Shown: positions 54,820-64,000, numbered from the stretch's first letter. The stretch is 64,000 nucleotides of DNA from Viridibacillus soli (GCF_016612995.1 NZ_JAEOAH010000012.1:1-64000); one strand, 5' to 3'. Notes: generated by a model from the letters alone, not told the origin. Numbers and translations are program-made.

Positions 54820-55181
54820 TTGGTGATAATGTTCTTTTTGGTCTTTTTGGTCTTTCGGTTGTTAGATCGCCAAAACATAGGTAAAACAAGGGGTTAAGTG
54901 TATATAGAATAAACAAAGACATAAATTTATTTTTATATTACAGAGAATAAAAATCATTATGTACTAGTACAGTTATATCTTTCTACTGCAGTTTTGAAAT
55001 GAAATTTGATCAAAAATAGAACTTTAACTTGAATTTCATGGAAATGGGAGGAGTGTAAGGAAGATATATCAATTAAACATGTTCAGCCAAATTTTTTAGT
55101 TACGAGGAAGGAAATTTGAACTTTGAAGTCATTCGAAACATATGGTATTAGAGAAGAATGTTCGAGAGGTGACTAGATACA
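54820..55181. other. Intergenic region between dctP and the gene at 55182
   Basis: No gene is visible. It should contain the divergent promoters. A DctR binding site would be expected near 54840-54900, but I see no clear repeat pair to name. GGTCTTTTTGGTC near 54840 is a short direct repeat. Confidence 0.35.
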
Positions 55182-55607
55182 TTGCCTAATCAAATCGTTT
55201 TATCATTTATGTCAGGTTTGCAGCCTGAAACCCCAAAACAAGCTGTAGAAATATGGATATTAGGTGTAAAGAATCGAAGTGGCGCTGTTCAGTATGCTTT
55301 ACTTTCGCCAACGCTACAAAAATATACACGAAAGCAATTTGAAGAAGCGGGTTGGGTGACAGGTCAATCAAGCCCGTGGGTTGATCACGTTCATTTTGTA
55401 AAAAAAAATAAAATTAGTGATACAAATGTACAGTATACAATTGCATATGATCTCCTCACTTCATATGCAAACTTTGGTACATGGTATAAAGTTATTACAG
55501 TAGAAAAGAATCCGGAACCATCTAGAACAAACTGGTTTATCACTAAAATACTAACAAAATATAACCAAGAAGAAGCTTTTACTCCCGCTGAAACGATCAT
55601 TAAATAA
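55182..55607 (+). CDS. Hypothetical protein
   Basis: A 141-residue soluble protein with WILGVKNRSGAVQYALLSP, LQKYTRKQFEEAGWVTGQSS and SRTNWFITKI. The second half resembles the NTF2-like domain of exported Bacillus proteins, but there is no signal peptide. It starts at TTG 55182, about 12 bases after GAGGTG, an unusually long spacing; ATG 55209 is an alternative. Part of an N-terminus may have been lost. Function unknown. Confidence 0.55.
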   Translation: MPNQIVLSFMSGLQPETPKQAVEIWILGVKNRSGAVQYALLSPTLQKYTRKQFEEAGWVTGQSSPWVDHVHFVKKNKISDTNVQYTIAYDLLTSYANFGTWYKVITVEKNPEPSRTNWFITKILTKYNQEEAFTPAETIIK

Positions 55608-55696
55608 CGGTTAGTTGAGGAGTAAGAAATTTGTTAACTAACAAAAAAGCCACCTGAGATAAACTCAATTGGCTAGATATGAAATTTGTATATTAT

Positions 55697-55860
55697 TTAA
55701 TTTGTAGTATGCTCGGAATCTATTGCCCGATTATGAGCACCGGTTGAATCGAATTCATTTTCCATTTTCGCTACAACAAATGTAGCAACAGAGTTTCCGA
55801 TAATATTAGTAAGAGCACGCGCTTCACTCAAAAAGCTAGTAGGGCAGTCCCTTCAATACC
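55697..55860 (-). pseudogene. 3' relic of a second dctP-like gene
   Basis: On the minus strand the frame [19 protein letters not shown], then [20 protein letters not shown] and [15 protein letters not shown], ends at TAA 55697. It parallels the C-terminus of the intact dctP (SEARAVTNLIGNGVATVIVAK, ENEFDPTGA), with a five-residue deletion (IGVDR region). Nothing of the remaining 370 codons is left. Confidence 0.82.
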
Positions 55861-55964
55861 CGCAGTCATATAAAGGCATAAGAAAAAGCCGTGGTAAAAA
55901 CCACGACTTAAAAAAACTATAATACACAAAGAATAAAACTCATTTTACAGCAGTGCTAACGTTG

Positions 55965-57014
55965 TTATTTACTGTTTATTTCTTTTTCGATTTCCTGTAA
56001 GAAGGTTTCACTTACTTGTTTGCGATAATAATTGTAAATGGGTTTGAAAAGCTTTTGCCATCTTTGCTGTTCTGCTTTCGTAAGTGTTTCAATTTGAACA
56101 TCAGGTAGTTGCTCTAAGCCTTTTAAATTATCGTCATTCATTTGTTTCGAATGTTCGAAATTCCAAGCTGTGGCCTCATCGATCGCTTCTAGTACATCTT
56201 CCTGTAAGTCTGAGGGCAAGCTATTATAAAAATCTTCATTCATCATCACCGCATAGCCTAGCACACCATGATTTGTAATCGTTAAGCTCTTTTGTAAATT
56301 ATAAAAGCCTTTTGAGTAAATATTCGAGATCGTATTTTCCTGTGCATCAAGCTCTTTATTTTCTAAACCTGTATACACTTCATCAAAGGACGTTGCAACA
56401 GGGTTTGCATGAAGTAATGTAAATTGTTGCTGCAATACTTTACTTGGCATAGCACGTATTTTCAGCCCTTGAAAATCTTCAACTTTGAGTAGAGGATCGC
56501 CATCCGTTAACATTTGTTTAAAGCCATTATTCCAAAAAGCTAAACCTTTTATATTAAAGCGGCTTAGCTGATTGAGCAACTGCTCCCCAAAAGGTCCTGT
56601 CAAAACTCGTTCTACATCATCCTCTGTATGAAATAAATACGGTAAATCAAGCACCTGCCATGTTGGCAGGGTTTTCGTCATTTTAGAAAATGTCGGTGCA
56701 ATCATCTCCACATCGCCATGTTCCAAGGCATCAAGCTCATTATTATCATTATAAAGCATGCCGTTTGGATAAATAACAACCCGAATGCGACCATCTGTTT
56801 TCCCCTCTAAAAGCTCAGCAAATTTAATTGCAGTCTGTCCTTTAGGTGTATCTTCTGCAACAACATGGCTAAAATTGATAACAATTTGGTCATTTAAACC
56901 ACCTTGTTCTTCATCTATCGGTAAGGAGGAATCTAGCCAAAATTGTTGCTGATAACCTATTATGCCAATTAGCACTACTAAAGTGATACAAGCTGTAGTA
57001 ATATATAAGCGCAT
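55965..57014 (-). CDS. dctB: TRAP-type dicarboxylate-binding protein DctB
   Basis: A 349-residue solute receptor of the DctP/TAXI-like TRAP binding family with an N-terminal signal or anchor helix (residues 4-20). Family segments are INFSHVVAEDTPKGQTAIKFAELLE, the arginine motif GLKIRAMPSKVL, and ELDAQENTISNIYSKGFY. No TRAP permease subunits are near. In B. subtilis the equivalent DctB acts as a co-sensor with DctS. It is divergent from dctS with a shared 97-base promoter region. Confidence 0.88.
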   Translation of the reverse strand: MRLYITTACITLVVLIGIIGYQQQFWLDSSLPIDEEQGGLNDQIVINFSHVVAEDTPKGQTAIKFAELLEGKTDGRIRVVIYPNGMLYNDNNELDALEHGDVEMIAPTFSKMTKTLPTWQVLDLPYLFHTEDDVERVLTGPFGEQLLNQLSRFNIKGLAFWNNGFKQMLTDGDPLLKVEDFQGLKIRAMPSKVLQQQFTLLHANPVATSFDEVYTGLENKELDAQENTISNIYSKGFYNLQKSLTITNHGVLGYAVMMNEDFYNSLPSDLQEDVLEAIDEATAWNFEHSKQMNDDNLKGLEQLPDVQIETLTKAEQQRWQKLFKPIYNYYRKQVSETFLQEIEKEINSK

Positions 57015-57111
57015 TTATATACTCCATCATATTCTGTCATTTTCTATACATTCTAACATAGTTTCTAATGTTACAATGTAATCATTCTATAAAAGATCCA
57101 GGGGGTGCGCG

Positions 57112-58707
57112 ATGAAAAATAAACAATTATCGATGAACGGCAAAATTATGTCGCTCACCTTTTTCATCATCGTTTTTTCATTTTTAGTTGCAGGAATTTT
57201 CGTACTCGGAAATATTATGAACACAAAAGAAAAAGAGCTAGGCGCTCAGGCGATGTTGATAGCGAGAACAGTCGGTAAGTTACCGGAAGTACGAGAGCAG
57301 CTCGGTTCAGAAGAGACGATTGCTAAAAGGTCAGCTACAATCAATCAAACAGTTGAAGGCATTCGTGTCATTAACAAAGCAGATTATATTGTTGTGTTAG
57401 ATATGGATCATAGACGATTGTCCCATCCTGTTAAAAGTATGATAGGACAAACCTCAAGTACAGTCGATGAAAATCCGGCATTCGTTGAACATTACTATAA
57501 TTCTATTGCAAAAGGTGAACTCGGTAATGTTGTGCGTGCATTTGTCCCCGTAATGAATGAGAAGCACAAACAAATTGGCGTTGTAGTAGTAGGCTATAGT
57601 TTACCAACTGTTCTTGAAATCATAAAAAGCATTCGTAATGAGATTATTATCGCCACGATGCTAAGTCTAATTTTTGGTGCATGGGGTGCATGGGTGTTAG
57701 GCCGCCATATGAAAAAGCAAATGTTCGGCTTAGAGCCACATGAAATTGCCAAACTTTATGTGGAACGAACGGAGACATTTAATGCCATGCATGAAGGAAT
57801 TATTGCCATTGATAATGAGTTTACTGTAACGATTTTCAACAATAAAGCACGGCAAATTCTTGGTGTAGACGAGGATGACCTCATTGGAAAAAAAATCCAC
57901 CATATTTTGCCCGACACACGTTTGCCAGAAATACTTGATTACAACAAACCAATTTACAATAAAGAGCTCTTCATTAATCATCATAGTATTATGAGTAATC
58001 GCGTGCCAATAGAAGTCAATAACGAAACGGTTGGGGCGATTGCCATATTCCAGGACCGTACAGAAGTGAAGAAACTTGCTGAGGAATTAACGGGTGTTAA
58101 AGAATTCGTACAAGCGCTACGTATTCAAAATCATGAGCATAAAAACAAAATGCATACAATTGCAGGATTATTGCAACTTGGCCACTATGATCAAGCACTC
58201 GACTACATTGTCAAAGTGAAAGAACAACAAGAAGGTATTACTAACTTTTTAGATGAACGGATAAAAAATCAAAATATTTCCGGCTTATTATTAAGTAAAA
58301 TTAATCACGGTAAAGAGCTCGGCATTCACGTTGAAATTGATATGAATAGCCAGTTATCCTACTTACCAGAAAAACTTGGCTTCAATGATTTTGTTATCCT
58401 CATTGGTAATCTCATCGAAAATGCCTTTGATGCACTGCAAAATATAGAGCGGGATGAAAAAACGGTCCTAATTAGTATCGATCAAGACGAACATTCCTTA
58501 TCCATTTTAGTAGAAGATAACGGAACGGGCATCTCGAAAGATAGTCTTGATCATATTTTTCAAAATGGTTATACAACAAAAGCTCAAAAAAATCACGGTA
58601 TCGGGTTATACTTAATTGAAGATATAGTGAAAAAGGGAGACGGAACAATTGAGGTCTCCAGTACCCCTGGTGAAGGTACGAGCTTTTTCATCACTTTTTA
58701 TTTATAA
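57112..58707 (+). CDS. dctS: Sensor histidine kinase DctS (CitA/DcuS family)
   Basis: A 531-residue membrane kinase: TM1 (residues 13-33), an extracytoplasmic PAS-like ligand domain (about 34-170), TM2 (173-193), a cytoplasmic PAS domain (about 215-315), then the kinase. The phospho-accepting His341 lies in LRIQNHEHKNKMHTIAGL, and ATP-binding boxes are NLIENAFDAL and EDNGTGI. It senses C4-dicarboxylates and phosphorylates DctR. GGGGGTG precedes the ATG; dctR follows after 14 bases. Confidence 0.93.
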   Translation: MKNKQLSMNGKIMSLTFFIIVFSFLVAGIFVLGNIMNTKEKELGAQAMLIARTVGKLPEVREQLGSEETIAKRSATINQTVEGIRVINKADYIVVLDMDHRRLSHPVKSMIGQTSSTVDENPAFVEHYYNSIAKGELGNVVRAFVPVMNEKHKQIGVVVVGYSLPTVLEIIKSIRNEIIIATMLSLIFGAWGAWVLGRHMKKQMFGLEPHEIAKLYVERTETFNAMHEGIIAIDNEFTVTIFNNKARQILGVDEDDLIGKKIHHILPDTRLPEILDYNKPIYNKELFINHHSIMSNRVPIEVNNETVGAIAIFQDRTEVKKLAEELTGVKEFVQALRIQNHEHKNKMHTIAGLLQLGHYDQALDYIVKVKEQQEGITNFLDERIKNQNISGLLLSKINHGKELGIHVEIDMNSQLSYLPEKLGFNDFVILIGNLIENAFDALQNIERDEKTVLISIDQDEHSLSILVEDNGTGISKDSLDHIFQNGYTTKAQKNHGIGLYLIEDIVKKGDGTIEVSSTPGEGTSFFITFYL

Positions 58708-58721
58708 AGGAGCTATAGTTA

Positions 58722-59405
58722 ATGCTACCCATTTCAGTGTTATTAGTAGAAGATGATCCAATGGTACGCCAAGTGAATCGTCAATTTATAGAGCGCGTCA
58801 AAGGATTTCGCATCGTCGGTACCGCAGGAAACGGTATTGAAGGGATGAAGCAAATCAACCAATTAAAGCCAGATTTGGTCGTCATGGATATTTTCATGCC
58901 AAAACAAGACGGTATTAAAACACTGCAAAAGCTTCGTGAAAGCGATACAAAAGTAGATGTCATTACGGTGACAGCTGCCAATGATATGAAAACGATTCAG
59001 CATGTGTTACAGCTCGGCGTATTTGACTACATCATGAAGCCATTTACATATGAGCGCATTAAACACACGCTTGAAAACTACATGCATTTTAAAGAAAAAG
59101 TAGCAGAGAAAAATGAGCTGACACAACGAGAGCTTGATGAACTATTACATCATCAGCAAAGCACTATAAAAGAGCCGGGTAATTTACCAAAAGGGTTAAA
59201 CGGCTCAACATTAGAGAAAATCGTCACTTATATTAAAAAGCAAGAAGCAGCCATTTCCGCTGAAGAAGTTGCCAATGGTGTCGGTTTAGCCCGTGTCACA
59301 GCACGCCGCTATCTAGATTATTTAGAAAAACAGCAAAAGGTAGTCATCGATATCCAATACGGCGGCGTTGGTCGACCAGTTAACCAATATCGAATCATTC
59401 ATTAA
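58722..59405 (+). CDS. dctR: Response regulator DctR
   Basis: A 227-residue CitB/DcuR-type regulator: a receiver domain with Glu10, Asp11, Asp12 and phospho-acceptor Asp56 (VVMDIFMP), Lys105-like MKPFTYERIK, a linker, then a C-terminal helix-turn-helix (ISAEEVANGVGLARVTARRYLDYLEK). When phosphorylated it should activate dctP. AAAGGAG precedes the ATG. A terminator lies 100 bases further on. Confidence 0.93.
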   Translation: MLPISVLLVEDDPMVRQVNRQFIERVKGFRIVGTAGNGIEGMKQINQLKPDLVVMDIFMPKQDGIKTLQKLRESDTKVDVITVTAANDMKTIQHVLQLGVFDYIMKPFTYERIKHTLENYMHFKEKVAEKNELTQRELDELLHHQQSTIKEPGNLPKGLNGSTLEKIVTYIKKQEAAISAEEVANGVGLARVTARRYLDYLEKQQKVVIDIQYGGVGRPVNQYRIIH

Positions 59406-59504
59406 TACAGCTGGTTGTAAGAAGACAGAATCCCAAAACCAATAAATCGTTAGCTAACACTCTATCAACTAATTCTTTGAAAAGTTTTAATATTTTTAGA
59501 CAAC

Positions 59505-59536
59505 AAAAAAGGACAACATTTATGTTGTCTTTTTTA
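59505..59536. terminator. Terminator between dctR and the gene at 59568
   Basis: AAAAAAGGACAAC pairs with GTTGTCTTTTTT. It serves convergent genes. Confidence 0.85.
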
Positions 59537-59567
59537 CTTTTTTTGGATTTCGTCAGTCTAAATTTGA

Positions 59568-60188
59568 TTATTGAATAAAACCTTGTTTATTAAATGTATA
59601 ATCAACACTTAAAACGTCTGGCAAAGTAACTCTATGAATTAATAAATTACCGCTAATATTTAGACGATAGTTTTGGCTATCTACTTTAATAAGATTAGAA
59701 CCTTTTTGACCCCAATAAGCAAAGCCTGTCATTGTGTAGCTTACAGCTTTACAAATATCATTAATAACTGGCCTTCCTAGTTTAGAATCATAAGCAACCG
59801 AAACTGTAGAGTTAATAACTATTGTCGCAAGAACATCTCCATTTTTTGAATGAATTTGTTTATATTTAGTTGGCGCATTAACATCAAAAGAGACAAACGG
59901 TAACTCAACTATTCCTTTTTTTTCATTGATAATAGGAATAATTTTTTCTCGATATTGTTCTGGTTTCACCCAATCTTTTTCTTCAATTTCTTCAATTGCA
60001 GAGACATTAAAAGTTAAAGCATTTGGATATTCCGCACGTAGTTCTTCTGCTATTTTTATATACTCTTGATAATACTGCTCTTTTTGTTCTTGTGTTAATA
60101 TTTCAGATGCCTTTGGATTAAAACTGAATGCACCTATTAAACCGAACAGCAAAACTAAACCAACTAACCAACTAAATTTTTGCTTCAT
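59568..60188 (-). CDS. Exported hypothetical protein
   Basis: A 206-residue protein with a signal peptide or anchor (KFSWLVGLVLLFGLIGAFSF) and an extracytoplasmic domain with a charged helical start (EQKEQYYQEYIKIAEELRAE), then beta-rich sequence ending in VDYTFNKQGFIQ. I do not recognise the family. ATG 60188 follows AGAGGGGAAATGGAA; another ATG two codons upstream overlaps that site. Monocistronic. Confidence 0.68.
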   Translation of the reverse strand: MKQKFSWLVGLVLLFGLIGAFSFNPKASEILTQEQKEQYYQEYIKIAEELRAEYPNALTFNVSAIEEIEEKDWVKPEQYREKIIPIINEKKGIVELPFVSFDVNAPTKYKQIHSKNGDVLATIVINSTVSVAYDSKLGRPVINDICKAVSYTMTGFAYWGQKGSNLIKVDSQNYRLNISGNLLIHRVTLPDVLSVDYTFNKQGFIQ

Positions 60189-60621
60189 TTCCATTTCCCC
60201 TCTCTATAATAGTTTACAACCCATAATGTACCATGTTATTCCAAAAAAATGAAAAAATATCAATTTTTTGTACACTTGTTCATTAATTTTAGAAGTTCAT
60301 CCCTCGACCCTATGTTTTTTTATATGGTAAAATAGTGGACTTTTCAAATTCTATTGAATGTGACGAAATACCATATTACTAATTAACTCAATAGTCTATA
60401 TAAAAAGACTACAAAATTCGTCTACAAGGATAAGTGATGGTCATATATTAGGAATTTTGACCATCTAAATTTGATAGTATATTATGCGAAGGGCTCAGAT
60501 TTGAATTAAGTTTATAAATTTATTGTTACGAATTGTATTGTTGTGCGTATTCTCTTACTGGATTGCATAGGTTGTCTTAGCATCTAAATAAAAGAATGAA
60601 AGATTTTGTAGGAGGCTTTTA
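60189..60621. other. Intergenic region upstream of dhaK
   Basis: No coding frame is visible. The part from 60380 to 60600 probably contains the dha promoter, but I see no convincing hexamer pair. TAGGAGGC at about 60609-60616 is the dhaK ribosome binding site. Confidence 0.4.
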
Positions 60622-61611
60622 ATGATGAAGAAGATTATAAATCAACCGGATCAAGTGCTTGCGGATATGTTAAAGGGGTACAAGCTTGTACACGATGATG
60701 TATTTTATTTAGAAGAAACGCATGTAATTACACGTTCGCATTTTACATCTAAGAAAGTCGGCATTATTAGTGGTGGGGGAAGTGGGCATGAGCCTGCGCA
60801 TGCGGGCTTTGTCGGTGAGGGTATGCTGGATGCGGCTGTATGTGGTCATGTGTTCACCTCTCCTACACCTGATCAAGTATTAAGTGCCATTCAGGTTGCT
60901 GATCAAGGCGCGGGCGTGTTTCTTGTCATTAAGAATTATAGCGGGGATTGCATGAATTTTGATATGGCGAAAGAGCTTGCGGAGTTAGAGGGCATTCCAG
61001 TTGACTTCGTCATTGTGAATGATGATGTTGCTGTGTTTGATAGTAGTTATACGGAGGGGCGGCGTGGTGTTGCAGGCACAATACTGGTGCATAAAATTGT
61101 CGGAGCAGCAGCTGAAAATGGGGCTTCCCTTGAAGAGATTAAGAAGCTAGCCGAAAGTGTCGTAGCACATCTTGCTTCTGTCGGAGTTGCGATTAAACCC
61201 TCGATTGTTCCTGAGGTTGGTAAGCCAGGTTTTGAGCTAGAAGAGGATGAAATGGAATTTGGTATCGGGATTCACGGTGAACCTGGGTATAGTCGTGAAA
61301 AAATTAAACCTTCTCGTGAAATTGCGGAAGAATTGATTCATAAAATTGAAGTAGAAACCAAGTGGACGACAGATCAAACTCTTGCTGTGTTAATCAATGG
61401 TATGGGTGCGACGCCATTAATGGAGCAGTATATTTTTGCGCATGATTGCTTGACTATTTTGCAAGAAAAAGGCTACACAGTGCAATTTAAAAAAGTAGGG
61501 AATTATATGACCGCAATTGATATGGCAGGTGTGTCATTAACATTGCTGCAATTAGAAGATGAGAAATGGCTTGATTATTTAACACAAAGTACGCTAGCGC
61601 CTGCTTGGTAA
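60622..61611 (+). CDS. dhaK: Dihydroxyacetone kinase substrate-binding subunit DhaK
   Basis: A 329-residue subunit that binds dihydroxyacetone covalently through a histidine hemiaminal, here His218 in GIHGEPGYSR. The N-terminal GGGSGHEPAHAGFVG loop and VKNYSGDCMNFDMA-like IKNYSGDCMNFDMAKEL are intact. Phosphate comes from DhaL-bound ADP/ATP, re-phosphorylated by DhaM. GGAGG precedes two adjacent ATGs; the first is used here. dhaL follows at once. Confidence 0.94.
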   Translation: MMKKIINQPDQVLADMLKGYKLVHDDVFYLEETHVITRSHFTSKKVGIISGGGSGHEPAHAGFVGEGMLDAAVCGHVFTSPTPDQVLSAIQVADQGAGVFLVIKNYSGDCMNFDMAKELAELEGIPVDFVIVNDDVAVFDSSYTEGRRGVAGTILVHKIVGAAAENGASLEEIKKLAESVVAHLASVGVAIKPSIVPEVGKPGFELEEDEMEFGIGIHGEPGYSREKIKPSREIAEELIHKIEVETKWTTDQTLAVLINGMGATPLMEQYIFAHDCLTILQEKGYTVQFKKVGNYMTAIDMAGVSLTLLQLEDEKWLDYLTQSTLAPAW

Positions 61612-61627
61612 GGAAAGGATGTTGCTT

Positions 61628-62236
61628 ATGATAGTGACAAAAGATTTGACGCACAAATGGTTCACACTATTTGCGGAAAAAGTGATACAAGAAAAAGAGC
61701 AATTAAGTGAATACGATCGTATTATTGGCGATGGTGACCATGGGATGAATATGGCTAGGGGAGCACAACAATTAATCACTTTATGGCAAGCGGTGCCACC
61801 AGTTCATTTATCAGATGTATTTAAGCAAGCGGCGATGAAATGGATTAGCGGGGTAGGTGGAGCTTCTGGACCACTTTACGGTACGGCTTTTCTTGAAATG
61901 GCGAAAGCCGTTGGTGCGAAAGAAGAATTATCGAATGACGAACTAGTTACGGCTGTCAAAGCAGGGTTTGAAGGTATAAAAAAACGAGGGAAATCCGATA
62001 TCGGCCAGAAAACAATGCTAGACCTATGGGCGCCAGCTGTTCAAGATTTAGAAAAAGACGAGCTAACAATGGCCACATTACAAACTGCTCTTACTAAGAC
62101 AAATGAGTTAAAGGCAACTAAAGGTAGAGCCTCCTTCCTTGGAGACAGATCCATAAACGAAGTAGATCCAGGCGCCGCTTCCTCCAAACTATTTTTTGAA
62201 GCACTTATAGAAGCAGGTGAATTCGGTGGTAACTAA
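61628..62236 (+). CDS. dhaL: Dihydroxyacetone kinase nucleotide-binding subunit DhaL
   Basis: A 202-residue helical-barrel subunit that holds ADP/ATP with magnesium through the DxDxD-like motif in IIGDGDHGMNMARG. GGASGPLYGTAFLEMA and the closing GRASFLGDRSINEVDPGAAS are family hallmarks. I start at ATG 61628, nine bases after AAGGAAAGG; ATG 61619 touches that site. It overlaps the dhaM start, indicating coupling. Confidence 0.94.
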   Translation: MIVTKDLTHKWFTLFAEKVIQEKEQLSEYDRIIGDGDHGMNMARGAQQLITLWQAVPPVHLSDVFKQAAMKWISGVGGASGPLYGTAFLEMAKAVGAKEELSNDELVTAVKAGFEGIKKRGKSDIGQKTMLDLWAPAVQDLEKDELTMATLQTALTKTNELKATKGRASFLGDRSINEVDPGAASSKLFFEALIEAGEFGGN

Positions 62237-62600
62237 TATTGGCATTGTAATGGTGTCACATAGTAAGGATATCGTAAAAGGAATAAATGATTTAATTCAG
62301 CAAGTCGCACCGAATGTGTCTATCACATATGCCGGTGGAACAGTGAATGGCGACATCGGCACAAGCTTTGAAACAGTTCAACAAGCTATTGAAGAGAATA
62401 CATGTCACCAACTGTTTGCATTTTATGATCTAGGCAGCGCCAAGATGAATCTTGAAATGGCTGCGGAACTTTCAGAGAAGGAAATTGAAATTTTGGATGT
62501 TTCGTTTATCGAGGGAGTCTATTGTACAGCTGCATTATTTGAAATGAATGCAGATTTGACTGTAGTAATAAGTGAGCTAGAGCAATTAATGGTTAAATAA
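62226..62600 (+). CDS. dhaM: Dihydroxyacetone kinase phosphotransfer subunit DhaM (EIIA-like)
   Basis: A 124-residue EIIA-mannose-type protein that passes phosphate from HPr to DhaL. The active histidine is His12 in IVMVSHSKDI, followed by the AGGTVNGDIGTSF loop and DLGSAKMNLEMA. Only the EIIA domain is present; the HPr and EI-like domains of E. coli DhaM are absent, as usual in Firmicutes. The likely start is GTG 62226 after AGGTGA, inside the dhaL end. Confidence 0.9.
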   Translation: MVTNIGIVMVSHSKDIVKGINDLIQQVAPNVSITYAGGTVNGDIGTSFETVQQAIEENTCHQLFAFYDLGSAKMNLEMAAELSEKEIEILDVSFIEGVYCTAALFEMNADLTVVISELEQLMVK

Positions 62601-62602
62601 TG

Positions 62603-62640
62603 AAAAGGATGTCTCGCGCTTTCTGGAGACATCCTTTTTT
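62603..62640 (+). terminator. Terminator of the dha operon
   Basis: AAAAGGATGTCTC and GAGACATCCTTTT form a 13-base-pair stem followed by more Ts. Confidence 0.92.
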
Positions 62641-62722
62641 TGAATTACGTCTGACGCTCGCTGGATATAAATTCACATCAAGGGTATTCTTAACTAATTA
62701 GGGGAGAAATCATGTTCAATCA

Positions 62723-63913
62723 TTATTTAGGATAGTAGGAAAACGGCGGATATTTGACGACGGGACTTTCTACTTTTCGAAGCGCTTCCAATAATTCTGG
62801 CCCAACATGCAAATTGTCTCTAACAAGATCGCGTGGGGTAAGTGCCATCCATTGGTTTAGTGACACATCAACAAATCGATCGCTCTTGAACATTTCCAAA
62901 AACCATAAAGTTTGATTTCCTGTATTCTGAATATAGTGCCCATTTGCAAATGGAACGTAACCGACATCACCAGCTCTATAATCAAAAGTACGAGCTGTAC
63001 CATTTCCAGCAAATACCGTCATACGTCCCTGTCCGGAAAGGTAATACTGCCATTCATCATTATTCTGATGCCAATGTAGTTCTCTCATTGCCCCTGGTTT
63101 TATCTCAACAAGAGCAGCTGCGATATTTTTAGATATAGGAAAATTAGAAGAGTCTACGATTCGTACACTTCCACCAGATGTAATAATTGGTTCTTGAGCC
63201 AGCAACTTATACGTGAAGCTTTGAGGGGTGGTTCCAAAAGGGGACTGGATTTGTTCACTTTCCAGTGGACCCGGAATCTTGTCTTGATAGATATAGACCT
63301 GCCCTGAAGGAATGTGATCAAAGGCACTTACTGGCACTCCGAAATTGGCCGATAGAACATCTTTTGGCGTATGTGCAAACCAATCGGAGATAGATAAGGT
63401 ATTAAGATCAGAAAAGTGACCGTCATCGAAGACGAGCAGAAATTCGCAGTGCTCTAACCCCTGAATTGAATGTGGTAATCCGGGGGGGAAGTACCAAAGG
63501 TCGCCTGGGCCTACGTCGGCAATGAAATTCCGTCCTTCTGAGTCAATTGACGTAACTCGCGCACGGCCTGATATCATATAGGACCATTCTGCTTGTTGAT
63601 GCCAATGTAATTCTCGAACACCCCCGGCAGTCAAGCTCATATTTACCCCTGCAAGTGTAGTCGCGATTGGTAATTCTCTAACAGTAATTTCCCTTGACCA
63701 ACCCCCGTGATTTAATGTCATGGATGTGTCTGAGAATGAAAATCGCATGTTAGGGAGTAAACCTGCATCCGTTTTAGGTGGGACTAGCAAGTCAGGGTTC
63801 TCAAAATCCCGCATAATATCCCGTGGGCCGGTATCATATCCACCGGCTCCGTCATTTCGGATGGGCTGTGGTATATTTTCGTACATACCTTGATTCTGAT
63901 CCGAACTTTCCAT
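62723..63913 (-). CDS. Bicupin, oxalate decarboxylase family
   Basis: A 396-residue protein with two cupin domains, each with a complete manganese site: His103, His105, Glu109 and His148 ([10 protein letters not shown]), and His280, His282, Glu287 and His326 ([11 protein letters not shown]). Glu340 in FLEMF matches the second-domain Glu of OxdC. The N-terminal lid reads FSDLNT instead of FSENST, so the catalytic Glu is replaced by Asp169. Activity could therefore differ from normal oxalate-to-formate decarboxylation. ATG 63913 follows GAGAGGAG; TTG 63931 precedes it. No signal peptide. Confidence 0.87.
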   Translation of the reverse strand: MESSDQNQGMYENIPQPIRNDGAGGYDTGPRDIMRDFENPDLLVPPKTDAGLLPNMRFSFSDTSMTLNHGGWSREITVRELPIATTLAGVNMSLTAGGVRELHWHQQAEWSYMISGRARVTSIDSEGRNFIADVGPGDLWYFPPGLPHSIQGLEHCEFLLVFDDGHFSDLNTLSISDWFAHTPKDVLSANFGVPVSAFDHIPSGQVYIYQDKIPGPLESEQIQSPFGTTPQSFTYKLLAQEPIITSGGSVRIVDSSNFPISKNIAAALVEIKPGAMRELHWHQNNDEWQYYLSGQGRMTVFAGNGTARTFDYRAGDVGYVPFANGHYIQNTGNQTLWFLEMFKSDRFVDVSLNQWMALTPRDLVRDNLHVGPELLEALRKVESPVVKYPPFSYYPK

Positions 63914-64000
63914 TTCATAGACTCCTCTCAATATATGGCATTATTTGTATAATCATACTTAATGATATATGATACGAAATCCATATAAATGACTGCCTTC

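Overview
The window is AT-rich, Gram-positive chromosomal DNA. Strong AGGAGG-type ribosome binding sites, several TTG and GTG starts, a T-box leader, a CodY-type box and Bacillus-like gene sets (ccdA/yneI/ccdC/yneK, lutABC, citB-yneP-yneQ-yneR-plsY-parE-parC, dctB/dctS/dctR) point to Bacillales. I infer a Planococcaceae member of the Lysinibacillus/Solibacillus type. No rRNA, tRNA or CRISPR array was seen.

Layout. 0-7 kb: a copy of a dispersed repeat, the cytochrome c maturation cluster (ccdA, yneI, ccdC) facing yneK, a DUF1659/DUF2922/YvrJ small-gene module, a SCO1 lipoprotein, an mscL with a nonsense codon at its sixth codon, an MFS exporter and a membrane-anchored lytic transglycosylase. 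7-16 kb: an accessory zone with a recombinase tail remnant, a broken padR in front of its usual DUF1700 partner, an IS66 remnant, a large TPR plus dynamin-like protein, a group II intron remnant, gene fragments and a full copy of the repeat. 15.4-19.2 kb: a stress membrane protein, nicotinamidase, and an overlapping pair made of a PLP fold-III enzyme and an aldonolactone-oxidase-like flavoprotein.

19.3-30.5 kb: the complete branched-chain amino acid operon ilvE-ilvD-[T-box]-ilvB-ilvN-ilvC-leuA-leuB-leuC-leuD, with a CodY-like box and a strong promoter in front. The T-box lies inside the operon, so ilvE and ilvD should escape tRNA-dependent attenuation. 31-37 kb: a DCC-family protein, a TetR/SMR/SMR efflux operon with visible operators, a third repeat copy, and lutR-lutABC for lactate use. 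37-48.6 kb: conserved housekeeping genes (aconitase, a secreted M14 carboxypeptidase, yneP, yneQ, yneR, plsY, parE, parC).

48.7-53.4 kb is a gene graveyard: an MFS gene with a stop and a frameshift joined to a phosphotransferase fragment, a broken DUF3888-like gene and other scraps, then a DUF4871 lipoprotein, a leucine-rich-repeat protein, a 21-bp tandem repeat and a small gene frameshifted by a 35-bp duplication. 53.4-59.4 kb: C4-dicarboxylate uptake (dctP with a cre-like site) and its sensing genes dctB, dctS, dctR, plus a relic of a second dctP. 60.6-62.6 kb: dhaK-dhaL-dhaM, PTS-dependent dihydroxyacetone kinase. The window ends with a bicupin oxalate decarboxylase homologue whose catalytic lid differs from OxdC.

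No clearly new multi-gene system is proven. The best candidates for something undescribed are the TPR/dynamin-like protein with altered G1 and G3 motifs, the lid-variant bicupin, and the dispersed repeat with terminal inverted repeats. All family assignments were made by reading the translations, without database searches.
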